Positions 46,001-55,420 of a DNA stretch of 64,000 nt are shown here, one piece after another. Numbering within the stretch: the first letter of the stretch is position 1; each line of letters begins with the position of its first letter. Origin of the DNA: Litoditis marina (taxonomy: Eukaryota > Nematoda > Chromadorea > Rhabditida > Rhabditidae); the NCBI GenBank assembly GCA_964036275.1, contig OZ038433.1, forward strand, positions 30,859,485 to 30,923,484, written 5' to 3'. The notes under the pieces were generated by a model. The model was not told where the DNA came from and searched no databases. It saw only the letters and a program-made list of their open reading frames with translations. The position numbers were made by a program, and so were the translations under genes.

Positions 46001-49000
46001 ACCACCTTCTTCGTCGCAAATAATTAGGTTACAAGTTTGAATATTATTATATTTCATAATTGTAGCTCAGTGGTCGTGGTCATGTTTCTTTTTTCACGTT
46101 GCTAATACAAAGGGTCGTGGTCTGAACTTTTAGAATCAACTTGATATACTAAACTAAATTTTTTTGAAATACTCAACTGAAAAGAAGTTTGATTGTGAAA
46201 ACGTCACTCTAACCTAACGTCGGTTCTTACAGCTGTTTCTCGTGTTTAAAATGTGCTTCTGAACGCAGCGTCAATTTAGAGAAAAGCACATTTAAACGCC
46301 AAAGTCAACAGTCGTCTATGTCTTAACATGTTTCAAATATACTATTTGAGCACTTCCTTCAGAGATGGTAGACATTTGTATCTTTCTGTGTTCAAATCAC
46401 CTTCTGCTAGAGACGTTCTTTCAACTACGGTGTACTATTTAATAATTCTATACGCAACTTCGGGTCATTGTATGTTATTGTTTACGCAATTGTAACATCA
46501 TGCTCTACATGAATGAACTAATATTGTTTCAGTCGTCGTATTTAAAATTGTTTGGCCAATTGAAAACAAACTGGAAAAATAGTGGTTACGCCTGGAGTAG
46601 AAAACTACATTTCGGGTTTTCTCACTTACTTTCCGGTGTTTGTTTTTACATAATATATATTCGAGTCAAGTTTGCAAACGTATTTGTTACTGCTTTTCTT
46701 CTATTTTTTCGAATCCGAATTGCCGCGTAATTAATTCGATGTTTTTTAATACACATTTTCTACATGGTTTAGTACTTGTTCAACACGATTGCTGTTGAGT
46801 GGCTGGGTGTTGGAGAAGCAGAAAGAAACGTGTACTCTAGTACTGCAATGGAGGGCTATTATTTGGAATAAAAAACTATATACCACAATGTTTGTTTTAA
46901 TTTCTTTATATCGAACTTTTGAACTCACGGGATTTAACAGTAATATGTGTTATCCGGTGTATCCGGATAGAGTTAGTGAGACAAGGGAAATAGACAGAAC
47001 GAATGTTCACATAACGCAGAGAGCGAGGTGAATTCTATATGTAACCGGTTTTTTTTAGTAACCTAACCGGTTTTTTGGTAACCTTTTTTCCGGTTACTTG
47101 GGTAGGTAACCGGTCGGTAACCGAAAATGAAAAACCGGTTACCTGTTTTTCCAACGAAAATGTGGTTTTTACCGTTAGCTTATCCGGTAACCGGATTTTA
47201 GTTTTAGATTACCTACCGGCTACCTGTGAGGTAACCTGAAAAAATGGTTACCAAGAACCGGTTAGGTTACCTAAAAACCCGGTGAGTTGTAGAATTGGCC
47301 AGAGAGCGATCACCCGCGAGCAACAACATAAACAACAATGGGGACTGCAAGTGTTTTCAAAATGAATCCCCCGAAAAATACTACACAAATTGATCTCGTT
47401 GTCTGGGTCTCGCCACTCTCTCGCCCTGAACAGAAACCCAGCTCAATCCATACCTTTTGATATAAACAGCTGAGATTATTGGATCCGAGATAAGAACAGA
47501 TGTCCGGAGGTTAGAAATCGGTGAACCGCAATAGTAACGGTCTACAAAAATAACGGGGCAGTAACGGATTACACCAGTAACGGAGTTTTGCAAAAGTAAC
47601 CGAGTTTCACAATTTCAGTATCCTAGGCGTCAGTGACGTGTAAACACGGTATTATGCACATTTCAGTGTGAATGTGGTTTACAACGTTGTTTCTCGTACG
47701 CTAGCTCTAAAAAAATTTCTAAGATATAGTGAGTGCCAAATTCATAACATTCTATCTCTTGCCGGAATCGAACCTGCGAGCAAAAGTTTCGTAGCCTGGC
47801 GCTAACCACTGCGCTATTAGATCACAGGACGGGCGAGCTTTGGACTCGAGGACATGTGTGCGTACACAGCGAAAATTGAGATATACAGTACCCACCCGCC
47901 GAAACCCTCAAATTCAAATTCTGACTGTAAAAATGAAATCGATCGAAAATTGATGTAACGAAGTGAGGTTGCGTCAAGGTGAAAATGTTCATATCCATGT
48001 CTTTATTGATTAATATCAAGAAAATTTTGCCCAATTCAAATCTGCATCTCCGTTTGTTGTGTATTAAGTACACGTTAAATAACCTTTTTGAAATCAACGA
48101 GTGTTAGATTTATGAACAATGATTTACTTTAAACGTATATAACTTTCTGACACTACGTAGAACCAGTGATGGACTGTCAATTATCCTAACGGATATTTTT
48201 TTATCACCAGTTGAAATCGCTGGTGATGAATGGTGCGGGCGCCGTCGTGTACAGTGGATCGGTGAATTTTTCGTCTCAACTCTCTCATTTCGGGTCAGTT
48301 TCGAAATTTCTGGGAAAATTCTGAATGCAATGCCAGTTTCTTTATTAACGTTTATTCGAATCAAAGACATGATATTTTTTCTACATTAGTAGTGTACTAC
48401 AACATGATATCATGATCGAGTTGTGTAAATCATCGTTCAATATGTGGTAAAACGTGTTCATGGGGTGAACTTGTTCATGGTTAGGTCCGATGCAAACACG
48501 ACAAAGCACATCGATTAATGTACTCATGTATACTACATCAGTGACATTAATGGTTCATATAAGACGGGTCCAACTAAATTTTTCAAAATTTCCGTTTTTT
48601 ACCAAAATATTGTCAACGGAGTGGGTGTGACACGTAAACCATTATCTTGTCAAAGTTGCTGTTGTATCTGAGAAATATTAGAGCCAACCCAAATGACAAG
48701 CGCCAACATGGATATTGATGTCTGCCAAGTGATACTATCACTGCTCAACACTTGGTAAGTGATAATATCACTGCTCAACACCTGGCAATTGCCAGGAACA
48801 ATCCTCTTTCTTGACACGTGTCAACCACATTTTGCTTCATGCGGGAATCGAACCTGACCCCGCCACACCAAAAGCGAGACGCTTACCACTACACTAAGCG
48901 GGCTACGTTCTGGAGCGCGAACAGTTCCTCGGATAGAATCCTGCCGATGCCCAGCCGGGTCGACCCGGCAAGGCATCGGCAACAAACAGGCTCGCCGCCG

Positions 49001-50327
49001 GCAAAGGCTAAAACCACATGAAACAGCATTTGAGAGGGGTTAAACTGGTTGATAGGGGTAGAGAATGTGATTGTTATGAACCAATTAGTTTTCAAGAAGT
49101 TTTAAAATGATTGGATTCATGGAATCGTACATTAGCTAACCGAAATTTCCGTTTAGAAGATCACCACAATACAAATACGACCATTTTATAGCTGTTTTTG
49201 AAATTATTCGTCCTGAGCAGTACAATTCACATAAAATGGGTACACACACCGGGGCGGGCATATTCATAACGCTATGAGAATAGATTATCGAATTATGGGT
49301 GTGAATCTTTCAACGAAAAAACGTGAAGCGGAAAACGGAATACAGTAAACACTTAAACCTGCGATGTGGGGCGAAAAGTTGCTACTGGCTTTTAGCTAGC
49401 TGAAATGTTTTTTGGTGTGTTCAACTTTTAAATTCACGTTTTATATTTATGAAAATTGATTTTTTTAATAAACCAATCCCTTTTAATACACTCATGTGTG
49501 GCAACGTTAATCTAAACAATTGCGGCGGGGTTATATATAGCGCGGTTCTTGCTTTTCACATGCAGGTGCTCCCTTAGTGTAGTGGTAGTGCGCTTGCTTT
49601 TGGCCCAACGGCCAAGGGTTCGAGTCCTCTCAACGGTTTGGCACGTGTCAAAATGAATCAGTGCAAATGGCAAATGGTAAAGATGATCTGTTTGGGTGAC
49701 AAGTGACCAAGCGAACTCCGTTCACTTAGCATTTGCCAAAAGAATCTGAAACTCATTGTCAAATGCCAACATCGCGTTGACAAGAAACCTAAAATTGTGT
49801 CATTTCGACCGCAAGGCGCAAGAAAAAAATCCCGTTCACAGATTGACAGAATTCCGTGATGTACTTTGAATTTTGGAAAAAAATTAGTTGGAACCGTCTT
49901 ATATGTTAATTAGGTTTCAACTGTTCATTCATTGGTGGATTTTCTATGTAACTGGGTTTTTTGGTAACTTTACCGGTTTTAGGTAACCAACTTTCATGTC
50001 ACCTCAGTAGGCAACAGGTTGGTAACCTACAATCAAATACCGGTTACCTGTTTTTCTCACACAAAATGTGTTATTTTTTCGTTAGCTTGTACGGTATCCT
50101 GAATTTAGTTTTAGGTTACCTACCGGTTACCCGTGAGGTGACCTGAAAAAAAGTTACCAAACACAGGTTATGTTACCTAAAACCCGGTTACATATAGAAT
50201 TGGCCCCATTTGTTTCAGCACCGTGAATGGTGTGTTCAGATCAGATGACGGTGTTACCGTAACCGCGCCGGTCATGATGTGGATTGGAGCACTCGATTTG
50301 GCGCTGGAAGCTGATTTCGAATGTTGA
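41682..50327 (+). CDS. Secreted Thr-rich cysteine protein, nematode-specific type
   Basis: Exons 41682-41732, 42059-42155, 42996-43076, 44017-44125, 45281-45404, 48211-48293 and 50219-50327 join in phase to 217 residues. A short N-terminal stretch leads to a hydrophobic segment RIAFITFLLLSQ and then CGSGCVPT. Exon 3 is a (Thr)n(Ser) linker written in ACA/ACAACATCA repeats. A Cys domain follows: CMCGD, NNNCSVVAMC, FPGTCNTTDQRW, and a C-terminal Cys. Signal, Thr linker and CxC domain resemble worm extracellular DUF281/C6-type proteins, a likeness recalled rather than searched. The donors at 45404 (TCA/GTTATT) and 41732 rest mainly on phase. The coding sequence is only 654 bp in 8.6 kb; introns carry families C and D, tRNA-like modules and a 1.35-kb foldback element. 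Confidence 0.65.
43673..43766. repeat. C/G-rich foldback
   Basis: Inverted TTGTACAATCACCCCC and GGGGGGCGATTGTACAA with homopolymeric C and G runs between them, in intron 3 of the Thr-rich gene. Confidence 0.6.
43778..43855. repeat. 78-bp hairpin element
   Basis: Arms ATGTGCTCAGTGAAAG and CTTTCACTGAGCACAT with inner CAAAATCGCCTTGAATTC symmetry. A related motif, CGACCCTGATTCAAGACG, recurs near 34060 and 50523. Confidence 0.7.
43865..43995. mobile_element. Family C element, copy 3
   Basis: Shares ACTAGAAGTAAATT, GATAGTCACGTAAAGTTAGC and GCTTCACGTGACTGTGCAG with the other copies. It ends about 20 bp before exon 4 of the Thr-rich gene. Confidence 0.75.
44316..44388 (-). repeat. tRNA-like module
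   Basis: Reverse strand has TCGTAGTAAAGGGGTGAGCG and B-box GGGTTCGATCTCC, with the acceptor ends unpaired. It is tRNA-derived rather than a tRNA gene, and is followed by a 150-bp TTTCGAGTTTTTCGAG simple repeat (44395-44545). Confidence 0.5.
47030..47300. mobile_element. Family D palindromic MITE, copy 3
   Basis: About 270 bp made of repeated GGTAACC/CCGGTTACC words. Opposed ends GAATTCTATATGTAACCGG and CCCGGTGAGTTGTAGAATTG. Intron 5 of the Thr-rich gene. Confidence 0.8.
47764..47830 (-). repeat. tRNA-like module
   Basis: Reverse strand reads TAATAGCGCAGTGGTTAGCG with B-box GGTTCGATTCCGG. Its downstream tail TTTGGCACTCACTATAT is shared with the module at 62730, so these two form one SINE-like family. 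Confidence 0.6.
48553..49908. mobile_element. Foldback element with tRNA-like arms, pair 2
   Basis: Outer ends ATATAAGACGGGTCCAAC (48557) and GTTGGAACCGTCTTATAT (to 49904) are inverted; flanks are GTTC and GTTA. Arms of roughly 340 bp diverge inward but keep TTGCCAGG-like and GACACGTGTCAA motifs. Each arm reaches an inward tRNA-like module: minus 48912-48840 (TTAGTGTAGTGGTAAGCG, GGTTCGATTCCC) and plus 49567-49640 (TTAGTGTAGTGGTAGTGC, GGTTCGAGTCC). The 650-bp core shows no gene. It lies in intron 6 of the Thr-rich gene. Confidence 0.7.
49944..50206. mobile_element. Family D palindromic MITE, copy 4
   Basis: Ends TCTATGTAACTGGGTTTTTT and AACCCGGTTACATATAGAAT are inverted; the body is rich in GGTAACC. 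It ends 12 bp before the acceptor of the last exon of the Thr-rich gene (50219). Confidence 0.8.
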
Positions 50328-51384
50328 CGTTTCTAAAATAAGAGGAATTTTAGGTTGTGCTCAGGTGGAAACAGTTTGTGTTGCTAACGACATGGTCGAA
50401 TAAAAAAGAATATTAGGATACATTAGGTTATTTTATTTGAACAAAATATAATTGTGTCACTAGTACTTTTGGATGGTGGTATGATTAGGTTAATGTGCTT
50501 AGTGAGAGATGTACTCAACACCGTTTCGACCCTGATTCAAGACGGTTTTGAGTAAGAGAAGTTTTAAATTGAGTAAGAGAAATTTTAGGATACTCTACAT
50601 TTCCTTTATAAATACATTTCGTATGTCTACATCTATATTGAGCTAAAGGAACAACTGCGAAAGAAATCGGAAAATAGTTCTCAACTCTCGCCGTTCTGAA
50701 TTCCACGAGCTTTTGTGACTCATACTGAGACACTTATTACGGAACTTTGCACTAGAACAAACATCCTACCACTTACACTGGTTCAAGCAAGAAAGAAATT
50801 ACGAAGACTTGTGTAACTTTCGACTGAGGCTAGGGTTAGTTGGTCCTAGAACTCTGTTTCATACCTAGTTACAGCAGCACGGAACTGTGTTTTGGAACTA
50901 CAAATCTGGAGGAACCCTCAGCAGACTGGAGTCAGAGAAGAACTTCTCAAAACAGCTCAGTCAGGTTAGAAAGAGGCCGAAAATCGGGTGGGAGGTACTT
51001 CTCATGAACCCAGCTACAGAAGATTGAGACACAATTTTTTATTTTCGATTTACTAGCAACGTTAGTCGAAGTCTCAGTTTTCATGTATTGCACATTGTTC
51101 TTCTAATGATCTTAGAAGTTCTACAGCTATTTGTGGAAGAAGTCTCGTATTGGATAGCTAATAAATTATTCTGGTGTTTTTTTACTAATCGTGAGGCTGT
51201 AATCAAGGTTCAAAAGCATAAGTAAATGAAAGTCGAATTGAACTTGTTCGTTCGGTCGAAACCACATTTTAGAAAAGAGAGTGGATAGCCACATTTTTGT
51301 TCCTCCATTCTCATTCATTCTGTTAACTCTATCTGCGTCCTTCTCTTAGAATAATATTTATTTCAAGTCAATTTTAAGCCCAAT
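50328..51384. other. Intergenic, no gene seen
   Basis: Only a short related repeat (CGACCCTGATTCAAGACGG, about 50523) and, from 51225, flank sequence (GTCGAATTGAACTTGTTCG) that recurs near 54999. This is the 3' flank of a duplicated sulfotransferase end. Confidence 0.5.
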
Positions 51385-51570
51385 TTATTGGTATGTCTTT
51401 TCTATCTGCCGCCGCCGAGTCTCGGACGGTTTTTCGAATCCGAATAGTTCGTAGTCCGGTTTGTACAGATTCTCCAGCATAGAATAGAGTATGGGCGACT
51501 CGAACAACTGTTTCTGGTAGTCGTCTCTGGCCATAGAATACACTGTGGCGTGTTTCGTTCTCTTAGTATT
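51385..51570 (-). pseudogene. Orphan last exon of a carbohydrate sulfotransferase
   Basis: Open on the minus strand and nearly identical to the last exons at 55602-55421 and 61382-61195 (KRTKHAT, KQLFESPILY, NLYKPDYELFGFEKPSETRR), ending ...TYQ stop over an AATAAA. No other exon of the gene follows within 2 kb. The expected acceptor reads TTCAA where the paralogues have TTCAG. It is best read as a 3' fragment left by partial duplication. Confidence 0.8.
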
Positions 51571-51638
51571 TGAAGTACTTGAATTGATAATATAAGTAAT
51601 GATTAGATTTGGAATGTTCGATTTTTAGGGAGAGAGGA

Positions 51639-51768
51639 AACAATTCACCAGTGTATTCTCCACTCTCTTCTTCTTGAACTATCAATTTGTTTATGACAAC
51701 ATAAGTAGATAGATCATATGATTTTTAGTTCCACATTTTTATTTCGACATTATTAAGAACCAGAATGT
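51639..51768 (+). repeat. Duplicate of the peptide-gene 5' flank (segment X)
   Basis: About 130 bp (AACAATTCACCAG ... AACCAGAATGT) repeats 53495-53633, which lies just upstream of the peptide gene at 53663. This copy is cut off by the inverted-repeat element starting at 51771, so any second peptide gene is gone. Confidence 0.75.
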
Positions 51769-51770
51769 CT

Positions 51771-53470
51771 TTGGCTCGCTGTAAACGTTTTAAACTAGTA
51801 ACCACCACCTGTTTTTGTTTTCTCTAGAAATCACCCGGGATCCCTGCAGGCTGCAACCAGCTGTTTAACCGTTGAACTTTGTTGTGCTGTGTACGAGTTA
51901 TGAATCTACCGAATGTAGCTTCAAGTGAGTCACGGATTGTTCAAAAACAACGACACCAAGACGACAAACAAATCTGCAGAATCGCAAGTCAAAACTTGTG
52001 ATTAAATGCAAATGTTACTCAACCTACCTTACGCTTTAAGTGTATCGATTATCAGTACAGAAAACGATTGCGAAAAGAGTGAATAATAGTTCTTAACGAG
52101 AAATTAACGGATATTCTGGATAAAAAACTGATCTCGCATTTCTCTGATGATACAACAAAATTCATTCACGCAGCGCTCGGCTCTGCGCACGACGATTTTA
52201 CGTAAAGGAGATTTGGTGAAAATTTAGGTACATGTCGGTTTATAGCAAGTTAGCTATGTACAAAAACATTAGCTACTACTCTAGGTGCGGAAGAACACTG
52301 TACATGTTATAAATGGGGTGACATCCAGCTTCGCCCACTATGTATTTGGGTACCCAGTTTTTACTATTCTATCAACTTTACACCTATTACAACATCAGCT
52401 TCCAACATTTAGGCAAATCTTGTCGAGTTGGCGATACCACTGCAATCAATTGAGTAAAGTTGTCAAACAACTCATGAAATAGATAGCTCTCACTGGGAAG
52501 AACTGTTAAAATTGAAACACGTCTTCTGTTTTGCTTTATCCTACGAGTTAGTGGAAACATATTGAAGGTGTTCATTTTGTAGGACGCTGAGCTTTAGGAG
52601 CAATACTGAACTCTAGGTCGGATTTTCGATGTCCCATTTCAAAGCCTCAATGTTTCAATGTCACTTTTCACTATTCTAAAGCACGTTAGAGACTGTTCAC
52701 TAGGCAAACAGTGCCAGACAATAGTGTAAAAGGGTGTAGACGTGACAGACCGCCAGACAACTGACTGTTACAGACGTAGATGAAAAACGCACAGAGCGCC
52801 CACAACGGAGGACGTTGTTATTCCACACGATAATTTGAGAATGGCACCTTATGATAGGACAGTGGTACTATAGAACGAGATATGAGGACTCGGGACATTA
52901 AAATGAGACGTTGGGACATTGGAATCGGACATTTGGACTTCGGGACCTTTAGAGCATCAGCCCCTCTGATTCAGTTATCCGTTCAACTCTACAGTGTGAA
53001 AAACAAATAATTTATGACCCATTCTACATAAAAAAATATTTTTCTCTGCTTTCTGTTGTACTATGTAAAGCTTGATTTACCATTTTGTGACTCGCTCGCC
53101 ACTTATTGCGCCAAACATTCGATGAAGAGCGTAGTTCTAATTCATCATAATATTCTGGCGGCGTAGCAAACCTTCCAATCTCACGAGAAGTTCATATGAG
53201 TTTCTCATGAGATACCTCATGAGCTACTCGTGAACTCTCAATGTTGTAGCATAGCAATCAATAGAATCTCATAAGAAACTCGTGCTAATAGCTTATGAGG
53301 TGATCTGATGAACTTTTGTGGGGATTGCTACGCCGCCAGGTTTTGCAAGAGTTCGTGAACAAGAATCAACGGTTGAACAGCTGGCTGCAGCCTGCAGGGA
53401 TTCTGGATGATTTCCAGAGAAAACAAAAACAGGTGGTGGTAATTAGTTTAAAACGTTTACAGCGAGCCAA
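51771..53470. mobile_element. 1.7-kb inverted-repeat element
   Basis: Left end TTGGCTCGCTGTAAACG with right end CGTTTACAGCGAGCCAA. Arms of about 110 bp match in inverted orientation (AAAACAAAAACAGGTGGTGG, CCCTGCAGGCTGCA, TTCAACGGTTAAACAGCTG-like parts). No transposase frame was found in the core. A family E MITE is nested near the right arm. Confidence 0.75.
53155..53339. mobile_element. Family E MITE, copy 1
   Basis: Inverted ends CTGGCGGCGTAGCAA and TTGCTACGCCGCCAG; the body is rich in CTCATGAG/TTCTCATGAGAT words. A second copy with only a clear left end starts at 56653 (CTGGCGGCGTAGCAATCC). Confidence 0.8.
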
Positions 53471-53662
53471 CCAGTATATAACCGAGGTCAGCTAAACAAT
53501 CCACCAATTTCTTCTCCACTCTTTTCTTCTTCGAACTGTTTTACCATCAATTTGTTCACGACAAAATAAGTAGATAGAGCATATGATTTTTAGTTCTACA
53601 TTTTTAGTTCTTCAGTGTTAAAAACCAGAATGTATAACAACTATTGTTACTCTCTTACAGGA

Positions 53663-54348
53663 ATGATTCTGTCCCGAGGTGCTGTCTTTGCATTTCTTCT
53701 GATAAGTTGTCTGGTCTGCACCGTGTGCGCCTCTCCGGTGGAGGACCCTTCTGAACAATATCTCGTTCGAGTAAAACGAAATGACATAGCAAAATTCTTC
53801 AAAAAACTGGGCAGAAGTGTTGAGAAACGATTCAAGGAAAAATGGCGCCAGGACTGGAAGGTCAGATGTGGACATTAACTTGTTTGTAAAAAACCACTGA
53901 AACACTATAGTCTGTTTCACGCACTTATAACTCTCTACAGTAATCTGCCCGAACTCCCAGGTCAGCGTTAGGTAGTTTTATGTTTTTAGAATGACTTCAC
54001 ATTTTGCTATTGTGTTTTCTACATTTAATTCTACAAACTCTGAAAGTTTGAAACGAAAATAATAATTTATTCATTCGAAAAAGCCTCCTGAATAATATGA
54101 AGATTACTGTAGAGGGACACTGATCGGTGAAACGAACTATAACTGTATGGGTCTATCGAACCATCACGCTCCTTCCTCTGTTTCAAAACTATCAGGGCGA
54201 TTATCAAAATTCGTGATTAAATTCGTGAAACAAAAAGTCATATGCTCATCAGAGTAGTCCATATGAAAATGACAAAGACGAGAGAACATACAGTATAGCA
54301 TGGACAAATTAATGTTTTTTTCAGGTTGGCCCCGTGGAAATCGGATAA
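53663..54348 (+). CDS. Small secreted cationic peptide precursor, candidate antimicrobial
   Basis: Exon 53663-53860 plus exon 54325-54348 give 73 residues. An acceptor TCTCTTACAG lies 2 bases before the ATG, a typical spliced-leader start. Residues 1-24 form a strong signal peptide (hydrophobic VFAFLLISCLVC, cleavage near CASP). A short acidic pro-segment (VEDPSEQY) ends in the dibasic RVKR, a furin-type site. The predicted mature 34-mer has the amphipathic helix KFFKKLGRSVEKRFKEKW, net charge about +5, then a Gly-Pro hinge (KVGPV). An alternating basic/aromatic helix followed by GP recalls cecropins, known in Ascaris. That is an inference from pattern, not a match. Reading through the donor would give a 71-residue variant ending CGH. 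The intron holds a family B MITE. The 5' flank is duplicated at 51639. Confidence 0.6.
53906..54141. mobile_element. Family B MITE, copy 2
   Basis: 236 bp, as at 33617: TATAGTCTGTTTCACGCACT to AAACGAACTATA with CTACAGTAATCTG and AGATTACTGTAG inside. It is in the intron of the peptide gene. Confidence 0.8.
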
Positions 54349-55420
54349 TGAACGTTGGGAAAAAGTGATCTACAATGTAATGATGTTTGTTTCAATTGTG
54401 GAATGAAAATATTTTTCTTTTTCTTTTTATATATGTTCGTGAACAATACTTATAAATTGAAGGGTAATATGAGCAAATTACTCAGAAAGAACTTGGAGGG
54501 AGTTAAAAGGTACGAAAGGAGCGTGGCCTATCCAGTTTCGACATGAAAATTTCGTGAAAAACAGGCAGCTGAACAACCGAAGCTGGCACCCAGAGTGGAA
54601 CGTTTTTCGAAAGACTCCACGGTCAGCATAATGGAGTTTGGAATATGTATTGACGCCATGTCTCAGTGGGAATTTGACGAACTATACCCTTTTTTCAGAA
54701 ATGTGGCTCATACAACTCGCAGATTTGCACAGAAAATACCTCGCACATTCCACGCCTAGTATGATCGTTTTGAAAGTGCACTCCCGTCTGAGATGCGCGT
54801 TTAGATTAACCTCTAGTGTGGCAAAAAGTTGGATCAGGGAAATACAACATTAGTCTTTTGACTGTGACACTTCATAACGCTATATTGAAACATGGCACTG
54901 AAATTTTAACACTATGTGTCACTCCACACCTGTGTTGTTCGTTCATGAGTAAAACCTCAGTTTACGGATTGGTTAGTGATAGCATACAATAAATAACAGT
55001 CGAATTGAACTTGTTCATTCAGTGGAAAATATACTCAAAATCGAGAGTGTGGACGTATGGAGTCTTCTACTTTCTTCTTTTCCTTTTGTCCTCCGTATTT
55101 TCCCCCTTTTTTTTGTCTAGTTTTTAGTTTGTTATGCTACAGGATCTGGTCCCTAATGGGTCAGAGCCTGAACACACCTAGGGTCCACGCGCAATAAAAG
55201 AGTAATACATAAACTACGGTCATTATTAGGATCCAGACCAAGATAGATCCCAAAGACACGAACCTATCTTGGCTGGTACACGGAAGGGGAACTGGCGGGT
55301 TGACCCCACCTCTAGCAGTGATAGGACGTATGGTCCCGATCAGAGCGAGAGGACAGACTCATGACGAGTTCTCACTTATTTAATAATATTTATTCCGCGT
55401 CAATTATTCAAATATGTTTG
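54349..55420. other. Intergenic with a possible extra peptide exon
   Basis: The segment 54565-54621 has an acceptor (AAAACAG), 19 open codons in phase with exon 1 of the peptide gene, and a GTCAGC donor, so an alternative 3' end is possible but weak. A sequence near 54780-54825 (GTCTGAGATGCGCGTT) recurs inverted at about 60395. From 54999, flank sequence repeats 51225. AATAAA for the sulfotransferase lies at about 55390 on the minus strand. Confidence 0.35.

Noticed and set aside
48840..49640. Pair of divergent functional tRNA genes
   Set aside because: Neither module forms a full cloverleaf, and both are arms of a larger inverted repeat.
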